A stretch of 64,000 bases of DNA from Candidatus Nitrosocosmicus agrestis. GTDB taxonomy: Archaea > Thermoproteota > Nitrososphaeria > Nitrososphaerales > Nitrososphaeraceae. The translations under genes were made by a program, and so were the position numbers. Shown here piece by piece: positions 36,877 through 45,119 of this stretch. Every line of letters starts with the position of its first letter. Position 1 is the stretch's first letter. The notes below the pieces were generated by a model. That model was not told the DNA's origin. It searched no databases and worked only from the letters and a program-made list of their open reading frames with translations. The stretch lies in assembly GCF_008389435.1 (NCBI RefSeq), contig NZ_VUYS01000017.1, forward strand, positions 1 to 64,000. Direction: 5' to 3'.

Positions 36877-37169
36877 ATTTATCCAATACCTAAATTTTTT
36901 TATGGTTAACTTATGCCCCCAAAAAATCAGTATATTCTTATTTTTCGTAAATACATAATTAATGTTATGATATTTGCAAGTAATACAATTTAAGTTATGG
37001 TAAACGTTTATTTGCAGGGATTTTATCCTTGTATCTCATGCCCGGAAGGAATTAACAATTTGCATCAATAACCCTTCTTAAATCAACAAGAAGTTACTAT
37101 CTTTAATATCATATTGATAGCTTTTCTAATAATAGTTACCATCCAAAAATAAATATATAATTTATGTAA

Positions 37170-37637
37170 TTAATTGTGAAACTTTAAAGTTTCTATAATA
37201 TTTTGCAATCTAGTTTGTGTTTCTTGCGAATCAAACTTCTCTGCCTTATCTTGAAAAGCCAACAAATATCCTTGCCCATCCTGAGATATCAGATATCTCT
37301 TAACCTTGAAGTTGCCTCCATCCTTGGGAATGATAGTTGTTGTTTGGACAATTTTGCTGGCATTTATCCTTACTTTATCTGAGTTTAAATCTTCTATTAT
37401 AATTTCATTTTTGTCAAGAGATGACCTCAGTCCATTCTCTAGTCCGAAATACCTTAATCCAATATTCGCCTCAGGTGATAATTTTAATAACTTGAATTGA
37501 AAATCACCATGTCTGAGACCTAATCCAAGATCAGAATTTGACTCGGTGTCCTTTGCATCCAAGATTAGCAATGAATCGTAAAAAAACGAAATGCCTAATT
37601 CCTGGTTGTAGTATTTCTTGAATAGTTGTTCTTCCAT
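37170..37637 (-). CDS. Hypothetical soluble protein, 155 residues
   Basis: No characterised family recognised. It starts MEEQLFKKYYNQELGISFFYD, followed by alternating hydrophobic/polar strands (FQFKLLKLSPEANIGL, VQTTTIIPKDGGNFKVKRYL) and a C-terminal helix (ETQTRLQNIIETLKF). The strand-rich middle with a final helix recalls PsbP/Mog1-like folds seen in archaeal secreted or cytosolic proteins, but there is no signal peptide here. It lies 84 bp downstream of the small membrane protein at 37722 on the same strand and may be cotranscribed. Confidence 0.65.
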   Translation of the reverse strand: MEEQLFKKYYNQELGISFFYDSLLILDAKDTESNSDLGLGLRHGDFQFKLLKLSPEANIGLRYFGLENGLRSSLDKNEIIIEDLNSDKVRINASKIVQTTTIIPKDGGNFKVKRYLISQDGQGYLLAFQDKAEKFDSQETQTRLQNIIETLKFHN

Positions 37638-37721
37638 TATTTTTCTAATTTATTGTTATTTGTGGGTCATGGTTTTTAAAACATACCGTATTTTTCATTA
37701 AAGAGATTTTTATTTAGTTAG

Positions 37722-37994
37722 TCATAATTTTTTTCCTTTAGCATTTTTCTTCTCCAAGTGACTAAGATAAAAGTGAGAAGCAAAATATAGCACGAATCCG
37801 CATACAACCACTACAAACCCATAAATTGAAACTGCCTCTCTATTGAAAAAACCTCCTAACCCGACCAGAAAAGCTCCAAGTATTATCAATGCGATCCCTA
37901 CCCTCATAGGTCCTGCCATTTTCTTTTTTCTATTCCTTACAGGCCTTTTTGCTCCCATCTTCAAGACTACTCTTGTTTCATGCTTTTTATTCAT
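37722..37994 (-). CDS. Small two-helix membrane protein
   Basis: A 90-residue protein. A very basic N-terminus (KMGAKRPVRNRKKKMAG) precedes two hydrophobic helices (about 29-47 and 52-72, Gly-rich turn LVGLGGFFN) and a basic tail (EKKNAKGKK). The charge pattern puts both ends in the cytoplasm. No family recognised. It precedes the 155-residue protein and is divergent from the reductase-like gene at 38044 with a 49-bp gap. Confidence 0.65.
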   Translation of the reverse strand: MNKKHETRVVLKMGAKRPVRNRKKKMAGPMRVGIALIILGAFLVGLGGFFNREAVSIYGFVVVVCGFVLYFASHFYLSHLEKKNAKGKKL

Positions 37995-38043
37995 ATCTTT
38001 GTGATAGTGAAATCATTTTATTTGTCGAGGTATTAGTTAGGCT

Positions 38044-39075
38044 GTGAAGATCGCAGTTGTAGGCATAGGTGTTGCAGGAGCTTTTTTGATGAATCAGTTA
38101 AGTGGTTTTCATGATATACATGTTAAGGGATTTGAAAGAATGCCTGAAAAGGAGCATGATGCGGTATGTGCTTGGGCTACGTGTGATAACATTATGAAAG
38201 ATTACGCTAAAGTATGTGGTCTTAATTTTGATGATTATATACTGCATGATGGAAAGCAGATGAAGGTTGACGTCGGAGAAGGTATTGAATCTGGAAAATA
38301 TATCAAAATCAACCTAAAGGGAATGATAAGTTACGACAAGCTCAAGTTAATTCAAGATATGATAAAAGGTACCGACATAACCTTTGAAAAATCACCAAAC
38401 AAGAAAACCCTGGAACAAGATTTTGACGTGATAATAGATTCGACAGGTTTTCATCGTCATTACCTTCCAAAGTTAAAGAATGAACTATGGATTCCATGTG
38501 TTCAGTACAAAGTAAAATACCAAAACGTACCATTTGATGATTTCTATTTAAAAGCATTCCCTTCATTATCGGGATATTTCTGGTACTTTCCATTAGGTAA
38601 CGGTTATGCTCATATAGGATCAGGAGATTTCAAGAGGAAGCAAACTCATGCCTTTATGGACACCTTTATGAAAAAATATCCATGTGAAATTCTTAAAAAG
38701 GTTGGTAGACCGGTAAGGATTACTCCACCCTCTAAATGTCTGCCTTTTACAGATGGGAATAAAACTATAGGAGTTGGTGAATCAATTGGGACAGTTTATG
38801 CCCTGCTTGGTGAAGGTATCATCCCATCGACAATCTGTGCACAACTTTTCGTGGATAATCTTTACGATAAAGAAAAGTATATTTCAGAAGTCTTATCCAC
38901 ATTCAAAATTTATTCTAATGTTTATAATTTCATAAGAAAAAGCATAGATAAAAAATTCAATATCATTAAAGATTTTGTAGAACTATTAAAAATTTACAAT
39001 TATATGAAAAGTAGTGAAGACCGATTTGGAATGGAAATTAATATGCTGAATATGATGAAATTAACTAAAATTTAA
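38044..39075 (+). CDS. FAD-dependent geranylgeranyl-reductase-like oxidoreductase
   Basis: A 343-residue flavoprotein. The dinucleotide-binding motif is at the very N-terminus (KIAVVGIGVAGAFLMNQL). A second FAD-contact segment DVIIDSTGFHRHYLP lies near 135, and a late GVGESIGTVYALLGEGIIPST segment resembles the G-D-A-A-G...G-E-G-I motif of geranylgeranyl reductases. Members reduce double bonds in archaeal lipid or quinone prenyl chains. GTG start at 38044. It converges on the heme A synthase gene with 28 bp between. The lipid or menaquinone substrate is inferred. Confidence 0.78.
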   Translation: MKIAVVGIGVAGAFLMNQLSGFHDIHVKGFERMPEKEHDAVCAWATCDNIMKDYAKVCGLNFDDYILHDGKQMKVDVGEGIESGKYIKINLKGMISYDKLKLIQDMIKGTDITFEKSPNKKTLEQDFDVIIDSTGFHRHYLPKLKNELWIPCVQYKVKYQNVPFDDFYLKAFPSLSGYFWYFPLGNGYAHIGSGDFKRKQTHAFMDTFMKKYPCEILKKVGRPVRITPPSKCLPFTDGNKTIGVGESIGTVYALLGEGIIPSTICAQLFVDNLYDKEKYISEVLSTFKIYSNVYNFIRKSIDKKFNIIKDFVELLKIYNYMKSSEDRFGMEINMLNMMKLTKI

Positions 39076-39103
39076 GCCTGTGTATTTACAATCCAAAAAA
39101 AAA

Positions 39104-39607
39104 TTATTCTTTGTTTATTTGTTTGACTTTATTCATTTGATGATAGAGCGATAAGAGTGTAACCAATAATATCCCAAAGAAAGCAATTCCAGTAGCCAAA
39201 TGGCCTGCAACTACCAATGGGTTCAATTTTGTGTAGATCATAAACCACCCGATAAAAATTTGAATCAAAAGTAATCCAGTAGCGAGTGTCAGTTTAGAAC
39301 GCAAACTCTGATTTCTGATTTTTATGTAAGTAAGTGATGTAAAAGTTACCACGGAAATTAGGAGGACAAAAACTAACGTCCTATGAAAGTGTTCATAAAA
39401 ATACTTTGGAGGTGGAAAATCAAACCCATTAGGACATAGTGGCCATGTTAAACATGAAAGTCCTTGATGAATAGAAGATAGATATACTCCAAGTATCATA
39501 ACAGAGTAGGTTAAGCCTAATATTGCTAAAGTTGCAATGAACAAATACCTTGTAGGATTCTTTGACTGACCAATGCTCTTCAAGATAAATGAACTATACA
39601 GTTTCAA
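39104..39607 (-). CDS. ctaA: Heme A synthase, half-size archaeal form (CtaA/COX15 family)
   Basis: A 167-residue four-helix membrane protein. GLSCLTWPLCPNG holds a Cys pair in the first extracytoplasmic loop. EHFHRTLVF in helix 2 and VAGHLATG in helix 4 carry His ligands for heme. Full-length bacterial enzymes have eight helices from two such halves; this single half is the form found in several archaea. It oxidises heme O to heme A for terminal oxidases. No ctaB neighbour is in the window. Confidence 0.85.
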   Translation of the reverse strand: MKLYSSFILKSIGQSKNPTRYLFIATLAILGLTYSVMILGVYLSSIHQGLSCLTWPLCPNGFDFPPPKYFYEHFHRTLVFVLLISVVTFTSLTYIKIRNQSLRSKLTLATGLLLIQIFIGWFMIYTKLNPLVVAGHLATGIAFFGILLVTLLSLYHQMNKVKQINKE

Positions 39608-40261
39608 ATCGGCTTTTAAGTGTTTATGAAATACCAGGGGATATAATCCTGAAGAATTTCAAAAATAATACTCACTTTTTAAATGCTAGGATCCTACAAT
39701 TTAACATTCAGTCAGAGTAGTTGCAAATTCCTAAAACCAATACAATTTTCAGGTTTTTATATAAAAATATTATTCTCCTTCTATAAATTTAAAACTGTTA
39801 AGAATAACTTATTTTAGGCATTTGAAACTTTTCGAATTAAGAATAATTTTATCGGGTGCAGAGAGCAAGATAAATAACGAAAAAGTGCTAAGAATAAAAA
39901 TCTGAAGGAAGCGAATTATATTCGTGTATTTCTCTTCTACCCTAATGCAGCAACTTTTATTTAGCCTGATTAACAGATTCATTTTCAATTCAGGTAAGTA
40001 TGGCAGCAATCCTGCTTGCACGGTATATTGTATTTTTATTTGATTTATTAGGTTTGATATCAACAATCTTTTCGCTTTGGCGACAAAATAAGAAAAGGAA
40101 AAAGATAAAAATAAAAATACTTTAATTTACAAAGTAAAGGTCAAACAAAAATGAAATTAGTTCATGTTACTAATAATATAGGCTGTTTATACTATTTATC
40201 CAAGAGATGTCTGATACAAAAATAGCAAAAAAAAATTAAACAAAGTCGAGGTGATTTATTG
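39608..40261. other. Intergenic region upstream of the HNH gene
   Basis: No supported gene. An 85-codon frame on the minus strand (39809-40066) has a poor N-terminus and a chance-like composition. A GAGGTGAT block at 40249-40256 is a good ribosome-binding site for the HNH start. Confidence 0.4.
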
Positions 40262-40888
40262 ATGAGAGTTAAACGAAGGAAACGAAATTACCGCGGATCC
40301 ACGAATAATTGTGCTTTGACAAATTTGAAATCTTCCAATATAAAAAATGATATCAGTATTAGCGTAAAGACCAATGGTGATCCCATTAAAACAAAACATA
40401 TACCCTCTAGACCACCAAAGCTAATTGTCTATATAAATGAGTTTGATAAGACGGATGATATAGGAAATCCTCAATGTAGAAACAATAACTGCACTAACCC
40501 TGTATGTAAACCATTCAGGAAGTATTGTTCTCTACAGTGCTCCAAACAGTTTACAAAATGGTATAACAGCAACTTTTATTGGAGAAATGTTCGTAATAGT
40601 GTCTTAAGAAGAGATGATTTTACCTGCCAACTTTGTGGTATTAAATTGAATAGAAGAAAGAAAATGAACAAAGGAACGAAAAATTGGCTGGAATGTGATC
40701 ATATAATACCCAAATCATTTTACAAGTCTATAGGTTACGAGTTTAACACATTAGAGGACAAAGTTAAAACTATTCTTGAATTTGTCCACAATAGAAACAA
40801 TCTTAGAACTCTCTGTTATCAATGCCATAGAAAGGAATCAAATAACCTATATAATATTAAATCTCGTTTTGTCAACCCTGAAGACTAG
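40262..40888 (+). CDS. HNH endonuclease with an N-terminal zinc knuckle
   Basis: A 208-residue protein. The first 60 residues are basic and Lys/Arg-rich. A CRNNNCTNPVC...YCSLQC cluster (about 73-100) could bind zinc. The HNH/treble-clef nuclease follows: CQLCG (about 120), CDHIIPKS with the catalytic DH pair, NNLRTLCYQCHRKES with the N and final H. ATG at 40262 is chosen over the preceding TTG because of the GAGGTG ribosome-binding site 6 bp upstream. Likely a DNA nicking or homing-type or restriction-like enzyme. No methyltransferase or intron lies nearby, so its role is open. Confidence 0.85.
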   Translation: MRVKRRKRNYRGSTNNCALTNLKSSNIKNDISISVKTNGDPIKTKHIPSRPPKLIVYINEFDKTDDIGNPQCRNNNCTNPVCKPFRKYCSLQCSKQFTKWYNSNFYWRNVRNSVLRRDDFTCQLCGIKLNRRKKMNKGTKNWLECDHIIPKSFYKSIGYEFNTLEDKVKTILEFVHNRNNLRTLCYQCHRKESNNLYNIKSRFVNPED

Positions 40889-41115
40889 TAAAAGGTAAAG
40901 GTGTATGTTACCATTACTAATAATGTCACTATTCGAATTGTTAATTACTAATAACAGGAATGATACAAATTTTTTCTGATGCTATGGTTATCTGTAAAGT
41001 ATTTGAAATTACAATTAGATTGATTCTGTCATGTTTAAATAATATATATATATTTGCTAATAGAAATCTTTACTAAAGAAATTTATACTTAAAATCACAG
41101 ATAAAAATAAGCAAT

Positions 41116-42360
41116 TTGACTGATATTCTAGCCGATCAAACACTTGGATTAAAAAAGAGGGTCCAAGATGATCTACATAGAATAGACGAGCTTTATCGTG
41201 TAGGCGTAGAAATAGAAATATGTTTGTTAGATGATAAAGCATTACCAGTAAGCGCCCATAAATTGTTAGAAGAAATGCGGTCAAAGTTTGACGTGGAAGC
41301 AGAGTATGGTAAATGTCAGTTTGAAATTAAAACTGCTCCTATATCAATGCATGATCTATTTAGCATAAATTCTTTTTTTGTAGATTTTATTGATCATTTA
41401 GAGATAGCAATAAAGAAGGTATATAAGAATCGAAATGTAATTCCAGTTTTTTTAGGTGGTAATCCATCACCGGACATTTTTAAGAGAAAATTTGTAACCC
41501 GCAAAGAAAGATACCTTAAATTCTATGAATGGCAAAAAAAATTCCCAGATGTGGAAATAGAAGGCCAGTCCTTTAAACCTTCAGACATAGCAACCGCAAT
41601 ACAGGGTTTTCATCTTCATCTTCAGGGTTTGAATCCAGTTTATACTACACATATGTTCAACTATATGCTCAGTCTAATCCCTTCTGCAATACTACTTGGC
41701 GCCAATAGTAGATTATTTTCTGGAAAACTCTTTTCAATTTATGAACCCCGCGTTTTTTTATATGATCACTCTGAACAGCAAAATTCCGGCTTTCCTGCCA
41801 TTCCAAAATATCTTGATAGACTTGAAGACTATATTAACTATATTGCCTCAAGACATAATCCGGAAAATTCTAATGACTATTTTGGGTTAGAAAAGGACAG
41901 ACACGATGATTTAAGAATAAGGTTGAATTCGCCTTACTATCGAGTAGAAACACGAATAATGTCCGTCCAGCCCACCCCTAAGGAAATTGTAGCAATGATA
42001 GAATTTTTTATCGGATTTCTCTATAGGTCCATTATAGAGGGAAGACCATTAAGACCGTTATCTTCTATAAGAGAAGACCGATCTGCTGTCATTCGATCTG
42101 GATATAACGCAAAGACTCATTTTGAAGTATCCGAAACAATCAAGACTTATCTGCATGTTGCAAAGAAAGGTCTCAAAGACCTTGGTCTGGGTATGGAATA
42201 CATTGGTATTTTAGAGAAGCGCTTAGACGCTAGGACTTCTCCTGGTCAATATATCGCTAGTAAATGGGAATCTATCTACAACGGCAATGTTCATCAAACA
42301 GTTTCCGAGATTGTTCAAAGTGTATGGGAAAAAACCAAAAGCAATTCTCCTTTATTTTAA
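41116..42360 (+). CDS. Glutamate-cysteine ligase family 2 (GCS2)-like enzyme
   Basis: A 414-residue protein. It starts with the ATP-grasp-like GCS2 pattern RVGVEIEICLLDDKALPVSA, then AEYGKCQFEIKTAPISMHDL, FHLHLQGLNP and RVETRIMSVQPTPKEIVAMI. Bacterial YbdK and archaeal GshA-type gamma-glutamylcysteine synthetases share these motifs. The family joins Glu to Cys or other amines at ATP expense, making a low-molecular-weight thiol or amide. TTG start at 41116. An M20 peptidase follows 168 bp downstream on the same strand, which could hydrolyse related dipeptides. Substrate is inferred. Confidence 0.75.
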   Translation: MTDILADQTLGLKKRVQDDLHRIDELYRVGVEIEICLLDDKALPVSAHKLLEEMRSKFDVEAEYGKCQFEIKTAPISMHDLFSINSFFVDFIDHLEIAIKKVYKNRNVIPVFLGGNPSPDIFKRKFVTRKERYLKFYEWQKKFPDVEIEGQSFKPSDIATAIQGFHLHLQGLNPVYTTHMFNYMLSLIPSAILLGANSRLFSGKLFSIYEPRVFLYDHSEQQNSGFPAIPKYLDRLEDYINYIASRHNPENSNDYFGLEKDRHDDLRIRLNSPYYRVETRIMSVQPTPKEIVAMIEFFIGFLYRSIIEGRPLRPLSSIREDRSAVIRSGYNAKTHFEVSETIKTYLHVAKKGLKDLGLGMEYIGILEKRLDARTSPGQYIASKWESIYNGNVHQTVSEIVQSVWEKTKSNSPLF

Positions 42361-42528
42361 ATTGAATGTATAAATCTTATATTATATGATTATAAATCCT
42401 TTTAATAGGTTAAACAAACCGAAAATGTTTAACAAAATTTTAATAGTTAACATTGTGAGTTAATTGAGTTAAGAAGTAAATGGGAAATAGGAAGCATTTT
42501 ATAATTTTTGCTTGTTATTGGGAGATAG

Positions 42529-43959
42529 GTGAAATCATTGGATAATATGTTGCTGTCTGCTTCCTTAAATGATGAACAAATGCAAAGTATCATTACAGAT
42601 CTTCAAGTCCTCATTAGGCAGCCTAGCATCTCGGCAACTTGTCAAGGACTAAAAGAATGTGCAACTTTATTATCAAAGATTATGGCTAACGCCGGGATAA
42701 AGTCAGAATTACTTCGCTTGAATGTAGAAGATCAAATTGACAATGTGACAATAAATCCAGTTCCACCGGTTGTGTTTGGTGAGGTCAGGTCAAAATCAAA
42801 TCCTCAATCAAAAACACTATTGTTTTATAATCACTATGATGTTCAACCCGTAGATCCCATAGAAAAATGGAATGAGGATCCCTTTAGTGGTAAGGTAATA
42901 GGTAATCAAATATTTGGTAGAGGCTCTGCAGATGACAAAGGAGAATTAATTACTAGGTTAAAAGCAGTGGAATTTTTCCTAAAAGAAACAGGAGACGTTC
43001 CATGCAATATAAAATTTCTAATTGAGGGAGAAGAAGAAATAGGTAGTCCAAATCTTGGCAAGTATATTCAAAAATTTAAAGATAAATTACAAACTGATTT
43101 GGTAATCTGGGAAAGCGGTTACGTGGATAAGGATGGTCGAGCGATAGTTTCATTAGGACAAAAAGGCATACTCAACACAGAAATTAAAGTCCATGGACCA
43201 TCTAGAGATATTCACTCCAGTCTTGCAGTAGCGATTCCAAATCCGGCTTGGAAACTAATAGAATTACTTTCTGCTCTATATGATTCAAAAAGAGGTGATA
43301 TCCTCATTGGCGGCTGGTGTGAGGATGTGATACCTATCAAGGAAAAGGAATTGCAGCTATTGGCAGATGAGCCCTTCAACGAAGAGGCTTTTAAGAAAGA
43401 ATATGGATTCGCTAACTTCATAGACAACCAAGATTCTTATGAAGTAAAAAAAGCATTAGCAATTGAACCAACCTGTAATATTTCTGGTCTCATCTCAGGA
43501 TATACTAATAGCGGCATTAAGACAATATTGCCTGCAACGGCCACTGCTAAAATGGATTTTCGACTAGTCCCCAATATGAATCCACAGAAGCAATTTGAAA
43601 AACTGGTTTCGTTCATAAGATCTTTGGGTTATTCACAGGAACAAGTGTCGATCAAATATCTATCTGGGGAGCCTGCCTACAAGACTCCTATAGATAATCC
43701 TTATGTAAAGATGGTAGTAGAGTCGGCTTCTAAAATTTTTAACGGCATCATTTTAAACATCTCTTCCCCAGGAACAGGACCAATGTATTTGTTTAAAGAA
43801 ATTTTAAATGTGGATTCAATTTGCATTGGCAGTACCATATTACCAAACAAGCTACATTCTCCCAATGAGTATGCAGAACTTGATCTGTTAAACAAAGGTA
43901 CAAAATGTTTCATTGAGATTATAAAGAATTTTACATCTGTGAAAAAAAATCAAATTTAA
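42529..43959 (+). CDS. M20 family metallopeptidase (CNDP-like dipeptidase)
   Basis: A 476-residue di-zinc peptidase. Metal and catalytic motifs are visible: FYNHYDVQPVDP (His/Asp), FGRGSADDKGELIT (bridging Asp), LIEGEEEIGSPN (catalytic Glu and metal Glu) and a late VDSICIGSTILPNKLHSPNEY block. A lid/dimerisation domain (about 195-340) interrupts the catalytic domain. Such enzymes cleave dipeptides or acyl-amino acids. GTG start at 42529. No signal peptide, so cytosolic. It follows the GCS2-like gene and may share its pathway. Confidence 0.9.
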   Translation: MKSLDNMLLSASLNDEQMQSIITDLQVLIRQPSISATCQGLKECATLLSKIMANAGIKSELLRLNVEDQIDNVTINPVPPVVFGEVRSKSNPQSKTLLFYNHYDVQPVDPIEKWNEDPFSGKVIGNQIFGRGSADDKGELITRLKAVEFFLKETGDVPCNIKFLIEGEEEIGSPNLGKYIQKFKDKLQTDLVIWESGYVDKDGRAIVSLGQKGILNTEIKVHGPSRDIHSSLAVAIPNPAWKLIELLSALYDSKRGDILIGGWCEDVIPIKEKELQLLADEPFNEEAFKKEYGFANFIDNQDSYEVKKALAIEPTCNISGLISGYTNSGIKTILPATATAKMDFRLVPNMNPQKQFEKLVSFIRSLGYSQEQVSIKYLSGEPAYKTPIDNPYVKMVVESASKIFNGIILNISSPGTGPMYLFKEILNVDSICIGSTILPNKLHSPNEYAELDLLNKGTKCFIEIIKNFTSVKKNQI

Positions 43960-44119
43960 CATGATCAAATAATTTTTATCCAAATAATTCAAGATGACCC
44001 TAGACTATTTATCTGTCTATCTATCTCTCCTCCTTTAATTATATATACACACAAAGAAAAAAAATGAGCTGATTGCCATCACAACAAAAAAAATTTTCTA
44101 AAACAAAGTTAAAGAGGGC

Positions 44120-44812
44120 TTACCATCCATTGGCACCTTGTTGTTTTTCCCAGCCACCGTAGCCGCTTCCACTTCCGCCAGACCAGTCACCACTACCACT
44201 ACCACTATGCATTCCGCTCATACCCATGCCATAACCACCATAGCCTTGATTACTTCCGTAACCGCCATTATTGTGCATTCCTTTCATTCCCATATCCGAA
44301 TGTCCTTGAGAATGCATCATCATCATCCATTCCATCATTGATACATTCTTGGTTTGTAACACTGATCCGTTACCGGGATCTACTAATACCTTTGTAAATT
44401 TCATATCTGGTGAACCCAATACTATAGAATAAACAAGATACCCATCCTTTTCTTCACCGTTTGCAGACATTGCGAAAGATCCATTTCCAACTGCTTGTTC
44501 TGCTGTGGTTATAGCATCGGTCAAAGATACATTAAACTTTGCTCCTATTGACGTAAACATTGTTTCCATCAAGTTAATAGTACCGTTAATCGGTTGGTAT
44601 TTCTTATGTTCCATGCCCATCATTGATTTACCGTAGCCGTTTTTACCCATCATCATGTCATTACCCATGGTCATGTTCATCATAGGTGTATTTGATGTTG
44701 CATTTGATTGTGCGAACGCATTTCCTGAAATAATCATTGGCATAACACCAATGGCTGCTGTCAAAATTCCTGCTAGGAATACAAAATTCAATGAATTTGT
44801 AATATTCATCAA
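44120..44812 (-). CDS. Secreted Met-rich PepSY-domain protein with Gly/Ser/Trp-rich tail
   Basis: A 230-residue protein with a signal peptide ending near AFAQ (residue 34), then a Met-rich stretch (MMNMTMGNDMMMGKNGYGK, about 43-62). A PepSY-like domain follows (about 85-150: LTDAITTAEQAVGNGSFAMS..., FTKVLVDPGNGSVLQT). The tail has a Met cluster (EWMMMMHSQGHSDMGMKGMH), then Gly-Tyr-Ser repeats. Met and His clusters are typical of extracytoplasmic copper-binding proteins. PepSY domains are often inhibitory or metal/redox associated. Function is inferred from composition. An upstream TATA-like A/T block at 44821-44850 gives it its own promoter. Confidence 0.78.
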   Translation of the reverse strand: MMNITNSLNFVFLAGILTAAIGVMPMIISGNAFAQSNATSNTPMMNMTMGNDMMMGKNGYGKSMMGMEHKKYQPINGTINLMETMFTSIGAKFNVSLTDAITTAEQAVGNGSFAMSANGEEKDGYLVYSIVLGSPDMKFTKVLVDPGNGSVLQTKNVSMMEWMMMMHSQGHSDMGMKGMHNNGGYGSNQGYGGYGMGMSGMHSGSGSGDWSGGSGSGYGGWEKQQGANGW

Positions 44813-45119
44813 GACTTTATGATTTTTAAAATATAAAAATATATTCTATATTATTTCACTAGAAAATTATTCTGGTTTAATCGACAAGTTATTCGTCCGG
44901 TGGTGAACAAATTAATGAGATTATTTGTGTTTTTTTTGTAAATGGTAATTAATTCTTTTAATTTTATCACGGCTTTATTTTTGATTTTAGAATCCTGCCT
45001 ACCACTGCTTTAATTACAATTGGAAATTGTATCATATTGTTATGGATGAGCATATTTGGTAAGGCATGGTAAGGTAGGGTATTATATTTTTTTTATCTTA
45101 TCTAACCTATCTATGATGC
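44813..45119. other. Intergenic region
   Basis: 307 bp with the probable promoter of the PepSY protein at its left side and a TATTATATTTTTTTTATC block near the right side that may end trkH transcription. No gene seen. Confidence 0.4.

Noticed and set aside
36997-37071. 24-codon frame MVNVYLQGFYPCISCPEG with a CxxC
   Set aside because: Too short and a single Cys pair; likely chance.
39809-40066. 85-codon minus-strand frame upstream of the HNH gene
   Set aside because: No family, low-complexity hydrophobic end and no promoter.
44138-44341. His/Thr-rich frame opposite the PepSY gene
   Set aside because: Mirror image of the Met/Gly-rich codons of the real gene.
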